Source: Atopobiaceae bacterium UBA7016 (lineage in GTDB: Bacteria; Actinomycetota; Coriobacteriia; Coriobacteriales; Atopobiaceae). From it: a stretch of 8,591 nucleotides of DNA. The notes beneath the pieces were generated by a model. The model was not told the origin of the DNA. It searched no databases and worked only from the letters and a program-made list of their open reading frames with translations. Each line of letters begins with the position of its first letter. Position 1 is the first letter of the stretch. The stretch covers positions 1,666 to 10,256 of the forward strand of contig DJXA01000040.1 in the NCBI GenBank assembly GCA_002449555.1, given 5' to 3'. Shown here piece by piece: positions 1 through 5,381 of the stretch. The position numbers and the translations under genes are program-made.

Positions 1-125
1 CAGCAGCAGTCGTGGTCCTCGTGGCCATGCTCATGCTCATGCTCGCGTTCGCAGCAGCAGCCACACTCGCACTCATGCTCCTCCTCCGCGGCCTGCGCCT
101 GCAGGTGCTGGTGCTCGTCTGCCAT
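1..125 (-). CDS. His/Cys-rich N-terminus of a probable metal efflux protein (partial)
   Basis: Only the first 41 codons are visible; the gene continues past the left edge. The ATG lies 2 nt after the arsR-type stop codon, and its ribosome binding site (AAGGAAGGGGAG) sits inside the 3' end of that gene, so the two are almost certainly one transcript and probably translationally coupled. The visible protein starts MADEHQHLQAQ and then becomes extremely rich in His, Cys and Glu: a CECGCCC cluster, an EHEHEHGHEDHD run, and a further Cys pair at the edge. Such a tail is typical of metal-binding extensions on zinc/cadmium/cobalt P1B-type ATPases and some CDF or ZIP transporters. Position behind a zinc-type ArsR sensor favours an efflux P-type ATPase (CadA/ZntA-like), but no membrane segment or DKTG motif is in the window, so that identity is inference from context. 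A metal chaperone is also possible. Confidence 0.7.
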   Translation of the reverse strand, partial: MADEHQHLQAQAAEEEHECECGCCCEREHEHEHGHEDHDCC

Positions 126-127
126 GG

Positions 128-484
128 CTACTCCCCTTCCTTGCCTGTGAGCTCCGCAGCGTGGCTCAGGCCAACGCTGATCAGCAGTGCCACGTGCTCG
201 TCCGCAAGCCGATAGATGACGCGCTGTCCCTCGCGACGAGCCGTTACCAGACCGCGGTCGCGCAGCATGCGCAGCTGATGCGAGATGGCCGACTGCGATA
301 CCTGGCACAGCTCCTGCAGGTCAGACACGCCGCGGTCCCCCTCGCACAGCGCCGCGAGGATGCGGAAGCGCGTGTAGTCCGACAGTGCGTCAAAGATCTG
401 CGTTGCCTCGTAGATGACGTCCTCATCCGAGAAGAAGCACGCGATGCTTTGGTCCAAGTTCTCATGAAGTTGCTCGGCGGTCAT
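128..484 (-). CDS. ArsR/SmtB family metal-sensing repressor (zinc/cobalt/cadmium type)
   Basis: 118-residue winged-helix repressor, the usual size for the ArsR/SmtB family. The recognition region spans about residues 53-80 (VSDLQELCQVSQSAISHQL, then the RMLRDRGLV helix end), followed by the beta wing (TARREGQRVIYRL). The C-terminal helix carries Asp95-x-His97-(10)-His108-x-x-Glu111, which has the same spacing as the alpha-5 zinc site of SmtB. The cysteine-rich ELCVCD-type alpha-3N motif of CadC/ArsR is absent; only isolated Cys16, Cys47 and Cys60 are seen. It therefore should respond to Zn(II) or Co(II) rather than arsenite. In this family, metal binding releases the repressor from DNA. The start is supported by GAGGGG 6 nt upstream. 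It is first in an operon with the His/Cys-rich protein, and a matching operator lies in its own promoter, which implies autoregulation. Confidence 0.93.
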   Translation of the reverse strand: MTAEQLHENLDQSIACFFSDEDVIYEATQIFDALSDYTRFRILAALCEGDRGVSDLQELCQVSQSAISHQLRMLRDRGLVTARREGQRVIYRLADEHVALLISVGLSHAAELTGKEGE

Positions 485-516
485 GGGTATCCCCTCTCGC
501 TTTTCTTGTTGAATTC

Positions 517-542
517 AATATATGCGCATTTGCTCATAAGTT
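517..542. promoter_or_regulatory. 12-2-12 imperfect inverted repeat, probable ArsR/SmtB operator
   Basis: Two 12-nt arms (517-528 and 531-542) are separated by 2 nt and match at 9 of 12 positions. The inner eight, TATGCGCA against TGCTCATA, match at 7 of 8. SmtB/CzrA-family repressors are known to bind 12-2-12 repeats with a TGA/TCA-like core. This one covers the -35/-10 spacer and the -10 box, so occupancy would block RNA polymerase. Assignment to the adjacent repressor is inference, but the layout is the classical one. Confidence 0.75.
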
Positions 543-545
543 CAA
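517..545 (-). promoter_or_regulatory. Promoter of the metal-resistance operon
   Basis: Reading the minus strand, TTGAAC (545-540) is followed by a 17-bp spacer and TATATT (522-517), a close match to the sigma-70 consensus with ideal spacing. It lies about 33 nt upstream of the repressor's ATG and is the only strong promoter in this gap. Confidence 0.75.
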
Positions 546-592
546 CCGTTCACGCAAAATGCAAGGGGAATGGCCCATTCTTCATCGTGAGC

Positions 593-613
593 GCACATCT
601 CACGCAGATGTGC
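593..613. repeat. Small perfect hairpin at the foot of the long inverted repeat
   Basis: GCACATCT, then a 5-nt loop CACGC, then AGATGTGC: eight perfect base pairs. Its right arm overlaps bases 610-613, the base of the 53-bp stem next to it, so the two structures compete for those four bases. There is no T tract on either side, so it is not a standard intrinsic terminator. Confidence 0.6.
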
Positions 614-720
614 ATGTTGACGGTGAGACGCCCGCTTTGGTCAACAAGAGACGGGGAAGGGACCAAATCCCCTCCCCGTCTCTTGTTGACCAAAGCGGGC
701 GTCTCACCGTCAACATGCAC
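610..720. repeat. 53-bp near-perfect inverted repeat (long hairpin)
   Basis: Arms 610-662 and 668-720 are reverse complements with a single mismatch (A658 against C672), enclosing a 5-nt loop CCAAA. The right arm ends exactly one base before the stop codon of the ribbon-helix-helix gene (721-723). Each arm also holds GTTGAC and GTCAAC 24 bp apart, giving four symmetric copies in total. A terminator for the SPFH/RHH transcript is possible, but the stem is several times longer than usual and no T tract follows in either direction. A MITE-like or REP-like palindromic element is the main alternative; I see no convincing target-site duplication. No open reading frame of credible function lies across it. 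Confidence 0.9.
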
Positions 721-903
721 CTACGAGCGCTCATCCTTTTGTTTGCCCTTGTCCTCGGGCAGCCTTCCTGCCTGCTTCAGGGCCTGGCGCAAGATCCACT
801 CTACTTGGCCGTTGGCGCTGCGCATGTCGTCCTCGGCCCAGCGCTCGATGGCGTGCCAGACCTCAGGGTCTATGCGTAGGGGATACTGCTTTCGCGCGGC
901 CAT
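721..903 (-). CDS. Arc/CopG-type ribbon-helix-helix DNA-binding protein
   Basis: 60-residue basic protein with the ribbon-helix-helix layout: a short beta strand (KQYPLRID, residues 5-12), helix A (PEVWHAIERWAEDD, 13-26) and helix B (about 28-47, beginning SANGQVEWILRQAL), then a charged tail rich in Lys, Asp and Glu. Proteins of this fold bind DNA as dimers through the paired beta strands, and many are autoregulators or antitoxins. The ATG is preceded by GGGAG and lies 21 nt after the stop of the SPFH gene, so the two form one operon. No toxin-like reading frame is adjacent, which argues against a toxin-antitoxin pair. It could regulate the promoter at 2020-2048 upstream of the SPFH gene; this is inference. 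Its stop codon directly abuts the 53-bp inverted repeat. Confidence 0.8.
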   Translation of the reverse strand: MAARKQYPLRIDPEVWHAIERWAEDDMRSANGQVEWILRQALKQAGRLPEDKGKQKDERS

Positions 904-924
904 GGATAGCTCCCGTCGCGTCCG

Positions 925-1929
925 TTAGTACAGCGAGCCGGTGTTGACCACGGGCTGCGCCTCGGAGTCTCCGCAGAGCACCACCATGAGATTGGACGCC
1001 ATCGTGGCCTTGCGGTCGTCGTCAAACTCCACCACGCCACCATCGGAGAGCTGCGAAAGCGCCATGTCAACCATCGAGACAGCACCCTCTACGATCTTCT
1101 TGCGGGCCGCGATGATGGCCTCGGCCTGCTGACGGCGCAGCATCGCCTGGGCAATCTCCTGCGCGTAGGCAAGGTGCGTGAGACGCGCATCGTCAACCTC
1201 CACGCCAGCGACCTCCAGCTTGCGGTCAAGCTCGGCCTTCAGCGCCTCGGACACCTCCTCGATGTTGGTGCGCAGTGTAATGGTTGCGGCGGCGTTGGAG
1301 TCGTCGTCCTCCATGTGGTCGTACGCATAGAGGCTCGCCACGTGGCGCAGGCCGGTCTCGGTGATCATCTCCACGTAGGACTCGTAGTCATCCACGTCGA
1401 AGACGGCCTTGGCGGTGTCGGCCACATGCCACACGATGACGGTGGCAATCTCGATGGGGTTACCCATCTTGTCGTTCACCTTGATGCGGTCACCGGTGTA
1501 GGTGCGGGCGCGCGTGGAGATCTTCGAGCTGTGCTGATGGCCGCCCAGCTTGACCTCGACGCCCTTCTCCCCCGCCGTCACCGCAGACTCGGCGCCGCCC
1601 TGGCTTGAGGTGCCCAGGTTACGGGAGTAGAACGGGTTGGCCCAACGCAGACCCTCGTCGCGCACGGTGCCTACATACTTGCCAAACAGCACGCACACGC
1701 GCGCCTGCCCGGGCTGCAGGGTAAAGAACCCGCAGCTGGCGATGATGGTTGCCACGAACAGGAGACAGGAAAGCAGCATCATGGTGAGGCCGCCAGGCAC
1801 CGATCCGTCGTAGGTGTTCAGACGGATGATGGACCACACGAACAGAAGCGGACTGGCCAGGTATCCAAGGATAACCACGCCGAGCATGGCCCAACCGCTC
1901 GCCGCATGTGCCCTCTTCTCAACGCTCAT
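925..1929 (-). CDS. SPFH/Band 7 domain membrane protein
   Basis: 334 residues from an ATG with AAAGGAA 6 nt upstream; an in-frame ATG 11 codons earlier lacks a good binding site and was not chosen. Two hydrophobic segments (about residues 12-35 and 47-68) anchor the protein. They are followed by an SPFH (stomatin/prohibitin/flotillin/HflK) domain: TLQPGQARVCVLFGKYVGTV, then GLRWANPFYSR (70-103), then the signature DRIKVNDKMGNPIEIATVIVW and DTAKAVFDVDDYESYVE. A charged helical stretch (about 221-285, with YAQEIAQAMLRRQQAEAI) suits oligomerisation. SPFH proteins form ring- or cage-like membrane scaffolds, often tuning proteases or microdomains. Between the first strands (about 104-135) there is a Gly/Ser-rich insert with GGHQHSS that I do not recall from usual relatives. 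The gene is first in an operon with the ribbon-helix-helix gene. Exact cellular role is unknown. Confidence 0.88.
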   Translation of the reverse strand: MSVEKRAHAASGWAMLGVVILGYLASPLLFVWSIIRLNTYDGSVPGGLTMMLLSCLLFVATIIASCGFFTLQPGQARVCVLFGKYVGTVRDEGLRWANPFYSRNLGTSSQGGAESAVTAGEKGVEVKLGGHQHSSKISTRARTYTGDRIKVNDKMGNPIEIATVIVWHVADTAKAVFDVDDYESYVEMITETGLRHVASLYAYDHMEDDDSNAAATITLRTNIEEVSEALKAELDRKLEVAGVEVDDARLTHLAYAQEIAQAMLRRQQAEAIIAARKKIVEGAVSMVDMALSQLSDGGVVEFDDDRKATMASNLMVVLCGDSEAQPVVNTGSLY

Positions 1930-1935
1930 CGTACG

Positions 1936-1942
1936 TTCCTTT
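1936..1942 (-). promoter_or_regulatory. Ribosome binding site fixing the SPFH start
   Basis: AAAGGAA on the minus strand, 6 nt before the ATG at 1929. It supports the 334-residue form over the 345-residue form that would begin at 1962. Confidence 0.7.
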
Positions 1943-2019
1943 CTCGGGCTTCGGGTGGCCATTCCGCAGGCCAGACATCCCGTGTGCCCACAGCCAACGT
2001 TCTCTCGTTGGTTGAAATG

Positions 2020-2048
2020 ATTGTGATATCACTTTGGTCTCTTGTCAA
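2020..2048 (-). promoter_or_regulatory. Promoter of the SPFH/RHH operon
   Basis: On the minus strand a perfect -35 TTGACA (2048-2043) is followed by a 17-bp spacer and CACAAT (2025-2020), a 4/6 match to the -10 box. Transcription would start near 2013, leaving a leader of about 84 nt. The modest -10 overlaps a palindrome, which suggests regulated expression. Confidence 0.6.
2023..2032. promoter_or_regulatory. Palindrome GTGATATCAC over the SPFH -10 region, candidate operator
   Basis: A perfect 10-bp palindrome overlapping the -10 box. In addition GATTGTG (2019-2025) and its reverse complement CACAATC (2050-2056) flank the core promoter, one just past the -35 box. Short symmetric motifs of this kind are what ribbon-helix-helix dimers bind, and such a protein is encoded in the operon. 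The link is inference. Confidence 0.4.
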
Positions 2049-2096
2049 GCACAATCGTTCCTCCATAGATGGGTGCAAATCCCACCGCCCTTGGGG

Positions 2097-2102
2097 TATA
2101 AA
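2097..2102 (+). promoter_or_regulatory. Possible -10 box for the TPR gene
   Basis: TATAAA at 2097-2102 lies 27 nt before the ATG. The hexamer 17 bp upstream (TGCAAA, 2074-2079) is a poor -35 match, so this promoter would be weak or activator-dependent. The gap 1930-2129 holds this and the divergent SPFH promoter, and nothing else I can support. Confidence 0.35.
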
Positions 2103-2129
2103 GAATGAGATGTTTCTTCAAGGAGGCAT

Positions 2130-4649
2130 ATGGCAACGCGCAACGACCATACCAAGCACCACGAATCAGGGCTGCTTCGCAGCGCGCTCCTTGCGCTCGC
2201 TGAGGTCTCCCTCATCTCGCTTGCCTTGGGCGTGGCCGTTGGCCTAGGAGTGGCACCGCTTGTAGCCATTCTTGCGGGATGCCTCGTAGGCGCAGCTGCC
2301 GTCAGCGTGCACGTACTGCGCGCTAAGGCCAACGAGCAGGCCGAGGAGCGCCTGCCTGAGCCGCAACCGCAACCGATTGCTGACGAGCAGCCTTCCGAAG
2401 TCCCCACTCAGCAGGCAATAGAGCCGCTCCCCGCGAGCGCGCCGGCCGTCTCAAGCGCAGGCGAAGCCGGCGAGATTGACATCACCCCCAGCGTGACCGA
2501 CCTCGACGAGTGGGATCTGGGCGAGAACCCGCCCAGCACGCTCGACATGGCAGCGCTCAGCCGCCGCATCGTAGGCGTGATGGACCCCATCGCCGAGCTC
2601 AAGCTCTTTGTGGGCGACATCCGCACGCGCGAGGCGGAAGGAACCGACCTTCCGTCTCCCTTCGAGCAGTACGCCGCACGGCTGCTTGCCGAAGCGGGCC
2701 TCTTCAAGACCGACGTCAAGCTGCCGCACCTGCGCATCGTGCGCCCGCCTGCCTCCGGCATGTTCTACCTGCGCATCCACGACCGCAAGCTGCCGTATCT
2801 GGCCAAGATCCGCGTGCTTGCACTTGAGGCCGCGCTCAATGCGCTGCGCTTTTCCGACACCTACTTCGATGACCCCGACGCCCACTCGGTGGAGGAACAC
2901 TACCAGCTGCTGCAGAAGCTCACGCACTCCATCGCCTCGCAGACGCCCAGCCTCGGCGAGGGCATCCCCCTCTCTGAGGATGAGTCGCCCGACACGGAGT
3001 GGGCGGTGCGCATGGGCATCTCAACCGCTATCGAGTCCTTCCAGCTGCCGCATCGCCTCGCCGCATCGTGGCGCGTCAACGTCAGCGACGGCAACGTGGC
3101 CATCCAGATGGAGCTGCCGTCCGAGGCCACCTTCCCCGCCACGCGCTACGTGGAGGACCTTGGCCTCGTGGCCACCAGCCGCGAGATGCGCAGAAAGGCC
3201 GCCTCTGACTACTCGCTGAAGCTTGCTCTGCTCGTCGCCAACGCGGCCTTCCGCTGCTCCGAGCTCATCAAGCACGTCTGGGTCGCCGGCACCGTCCAGA
3301 CCGCAAACCGCACGGCGTGCTACCTCTCGGTGGACTTCGATCGCTGGCGCTTCTCCAAGCTTGACCTCTCTGACCTGGGCGACCTTACGGTTGTCTATCG
3401 GTCCTTTGCCCCCGCCCTGCGCTATGAGGACGGCATCCTGCGGCCCGTTGAGCAGACCTTCGCGCTGGACGAGCGCCGCTTCTGCCCGCCGCGCCGCTAT
3501 GAGGCCGTGGGGCTTTCTACCCGCAAGATTAAGCATCCCTACTCGGACGAGCTGGGATGCGACCGTGTCTCGGGCCTCTCCATTGACGAGGCGACCAACC
3601 GCGAATACATGGCGGCGGACATCATCGCCCGTCTGGGTGACTCCACCGAGCAGAACGTGCGGCTCATCATGGAGCTCGCGGGCGACGACCCCGACCCGTC
3701 GGTGCGCAGCGCGGCTGAGCGCACGGTGTCCAAGCTTATCGAGGGCACCATCTCCGAGGACGCCGCATCGGTGGGCAAGGAGTTCTTGGCCGGCGACGCC
3801 CTTTCCCGCGCCGTCGAGCGCGCAAGCGCGGCGCTGCAGGCAAAGAACCCCGCGGCCGCCGAGGAGCTGCTCCGCAAGGTGCTTGGCCCCGTTGACGCGG
3901 CGGGCGTCTACGCGGACACGCCGCACCTGGAATACCGCTTCTTCCCCAACTATGTCGAGCGTGCGCTGTACAACCGCCTCTTCACGCTTGACGGCCGCAT
4001 GCCCCTGCTGGTGCCGCGCAGCTACTACACCGCCCACTTCCTGCTTTCGGTCTCCCAGCTTATGCAAGGCAAGGCCGAGGAGGCGCTCAAGAGCGCGCGC
4101 CGGCTTGTGGAACTGTCCCCGCTGGATGCCCGCAGCCACGCGCATCTCACCCGCTGCCTCGAGCTCGCCGGCAAGGACGAGGAGGCCGAAGAGGTGCTCG
4201 TCCACCTGCTGGAGATTGCGCACGACCCCGAGGGGCTCGGCATCGCGTACTACCGCATGGCGTTCTTCCAGTGGAAGGCCGGCCACACGCTGGCTGCGCA
4301 GGCGTGCTACCAGTTTGCGCTGCGCTTCATGCCAGCCTATGCGCCCGTCATTGCAATGGAGCTGGGAACGCTGGCGTTGCAGAGCGGTGCCTCGTTCCAT
4401 GAGGAGCTAAGCGAGGACGAGGCTGAGCAGGTGTTGCGCGACGCAGGCATCCCCGTCGCACCCACCAGCGAGATGTCCGAGGCCTTCCTCGCCTGTGCCC
4501 GTGCCTCGCTTGACGCCGAGATCTTCCCCGTGGCGCGCAACTTTGCCTGGATCCTCGGGGCCTTCTCGGGCGATGACATCATCGCTGGGGTGCTGCGCTC
4601 CATCGAAGACGCCCCCTCCGACCCTTGGAACGACCTCCTTCTCTCATGA
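2130..4649 (+). CDS. Membrane-anchored TPR-repeat protein of unknown function
   Basis: 839 residues starting at an ATG with a perfect AAGGAGG (2120-2126), although the gap of 3 nt is short. After a short polar N-terminus come two closely spaced hydrophobic helices (about residues 20-43 and 45-63), then a Pro/Gln/Glu-rich linker (about 75-118), then a large soluble part that I do not recognise (about 130-490). A HEAT-like helix pair (about 500-530, ending DPDPSVRSAAERTVSKLI) follows. The C-terminal third is helical and TPR-like: AAEELLRKVL near 575, GKAEEALKSARRLVELSP and the helices after it at about 648-690, then HTLAAQACYQFALRFMP near 720. The layout suggests a cytoplasmic scaffold tethered to the membrane by a hairpin, binding partner proteins through the repeats. 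No catalytic motif is visible. It precedes a HAD gene with 17 nt spacing and is divergent from the SPFH operon. Confidence 0.85.
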   Translation: MATRNDHTKHHESGLLRSALLALAEVSLISLALGVAVGLGVAPLVAILAGCLVGAAAVSVHVLRAKANEQAEERLPEPQPQPIADEQPSEVPTQQAIEPLPASAPAVSSAGEAGEIDITPSVTDLDEWDLGENPPSTLDMAALSRRIVGVMDPIAELKLFVGDIRTREAEGTDLPSPFEQYAARLLAEAGLFKTDVKLPHLRIVRPPASGMFYLRIHDRKLPYLAKIRVLALEAALNALRFSDTYFDDPDAHSVEEHYQLLQKLTHSIASQTPSLGEGIPLSEDESPDTEWAVRMGISTAIESFQLPHRLAASWRVNVSDGNVAIQMELPSEATFPATRYVEDLGLVATSREMRRKAASDYSLKLALLVANAAFRCSELIKHVWVAGTVQTANRTACYLSVDFDRWRFSKLDLSDLGDLTVVYRSFAPALRYEDGILRPVEQTFALDERRFCPPRRYEAVGLSTRKIKHPYSDELGCDRVSGLSIDEATNREYMAADIIARLGDSTEQNVRLIMELAGDDPDPSVRSAAERTVSKLIEGTISEDAASVGKEFLAGDALSRAVERASAALQAKNPAAAEELLRKVLGPVDAAGVYADTPHLEYRFFPNYVERALYNRLFTLDGRMPLLVPRSYYTAHFLLSVSQLMQGKAEEALKSARRLVELSPLDARSHAHLTRCLELAGKDEEAEEVLVHLLEIAHDPEGLGIAYYRMAFFQWKAGHTLAAQACYQFALRFMPAYAPVIAMELGTLALQSGASFHEELSEDEAEQVLRDAGIPVAPTSEMSEAFLACARASLDAEIFPVARNFAWILGAFSGDDIIAGVLRSIEDAPSDPWNDLLLS

Positions 4650-4654
4650 CCCAC

Positions 4655-4659
4655 AGGAG
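4655..4659 (+). promoter_or_regulatory. Ribosome binding site selecting a GTG start for the HAD gene
   Basis: AGGAG with a 7-nt gap to the GTG at 4667. The in-frame ATG at 4646, which overlaps the TPR stop as ATGA, has no visible binding site, so GTG is preferred. If the ATG were used, seven extra residues would be added. Confidence 0.65.
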
Positions 4660-4666
4660 CACTGCT

Positions 4667-5335
4667 GTGAACAACACCACGCTGTGGCCACCCGCCTTTG
4701 ACGGGGCCATCTTTGACTTTGACGGAACCATCGCCGAGACGGCCTACATCTGGGAACACGTGGACCGCGCCTTCTTGGGCGCCCGCGGCATCCCCTACAG
4801 TGAGGAGTACGCCCGCGCATTGGCGGTGCTGGGCTTTGACCGCGGGGCGCGCTATACCATCGAGCGCTATAACCTGCGCGAGACCGAAGAGGACATCGTT
4901 GACGAGTGGAAGCGCCTGAGCTGGGCGTTCTATCGCTCCGAGGTGACGCTCAAGCCGGGTGCACGCTCCTATATCCTGTCACTCAAACGGCGCGGCGTGC
5001 GGTGCGCGCTTGCCACCAGCAACGAGCCCGAGCTGGTACGCAGCATGGAGCACGTGGACGCGGCCCAGCTGTTTGACGCCTGCGTCTTTGCCTGCGAGGT
5101 GGGCGTGCCCAAAGATCAGCCGGACATCTACCTCGAGGCGGCGCGCCGTATGGACGTCGACTCTACGCGCTGCATCGTGTTTGAGGACATCGAGCCCGGC
5201 ATATGCGCCGCCCACGGCGCGGGCTTCCTGACGTGCGCGGTCAAGGCCGAAGACACCAGTCAGGACTGGGAGGCGGTATCCGCCGCCGCTGACCTCGCGC
5301 TCACCACATGGGAAGACCTCGTCCCCCTTTCGTGA
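4667..5335 (+). CDS. HAD-superfamily hydrolase, beta-phosphoglucomutase-like (subfamily IA)
   Basis: 222 residues from a GTG start; typical subfamily IA length. All four HAD motifs are present: motif I AIFDFDGTIAET with nucleophile Asp17 and acid/base Asp19; motif II LATSNE (Thr117/Ser118); motif III Lys149 in GVPKDQPDIYLEAARRM; motif IV VFEDIEPG (Glu173, Asp174). A helical C1 cap lies between motifs I and II (about residues 25-95). Members transfer phosphate through an aspartyl-phosphate with Mg2+, acting on sugar phosphates or similar small metabolites in the cytoplasm. The motif III/IV sequence (KDQPDIYLEAA, FEDIEPGICAAHGAG) most resembles beta-phosphoglucomutase and related phosphatases, but the actual substrate cannot be read from sequence. 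It is the second gene of the TPR operon; the functional tie to the TPR protein is unknown. Confidence 0.9.
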   Translation: MNNTTLWPPAFDGAIFDFDGTIAETAYIWEHVDRAFLGARGIPYSEEYARALAVLGFDRGARYTIERYNLRETEEDIVDEWKRLSWAFYRSEVTLKPGARSYILSLKRRGVRCALATSNEPELVRSMEHVDAAQLFDACVFACEVGVPKDQPDIYLEAARRMDVDSTRCIVFEDIEPGICAAHGAGFLTCAVKAEDTSQDWEAVSAAADLALTTWEDLVPLS

Positions 5336-5360
5336 GGAACGAGGCCCACTTCGATAAACG

Positions 5361-5379
5361 GTTTGCTGTGTCAGCAGCC
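5361..5379. terminator. Possible weak bidirectional hairpin between convergent genes
   Basis: TGCTG, loop TGT, CAGCA (5364-5376) with a G-U pair and, after one mismatch, a G-C pair outside, lying in the 46-nt gap between the convergent HAD and peptidase genes. Position fits a shared terminator, but the stem is short and there is no T tract on either strand. Confidence 0.25.
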
Positions 5380-5381
5380 GC

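Noticed and set aside
610..720. Reading the long inverted repeat as an insertion sequence
   Set aside because: There is no transposase and no clear target-site duplication at the borders (609 and 721); it is reported only as an inverted repeat.
721..903. RHH protein as the antitoxin of a toxin-antitoxin pair
   Set aside because: No small toxin-like gene lies beside it; the neighbours are an SPFH gene and a non-coding hairpin.
161..928. 255-residue plus-strand frame covering the repressor, the long hairpin and the RHH gene
   Set aside because: It crosses three well-supported minus-strand features and has no recognisable protein content.
1930..1962. Upstream in-frame ATG adding 11 residues to the SPFH protein
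   Set aside because: The ATG at 1929 has a well-spaced AAAGGAA, while the upstream ATG does not.
2068..2084. Sequence resembling a tRNA T-arm (GGGTGCAAATCCC)
   Set aside because: No acceptor, D or anticodon arm can be built around it, and it lies within a promoter region.
3021..4400. 459-residue open frame on the minus strand inside the TPR gene
   Set aside because: It mirrors the high-GC codon pattern of the plus-strand gene, has no ribosome binding site or recognisable domain, and is rich in Arg, Gly and Val as antisense frames are.
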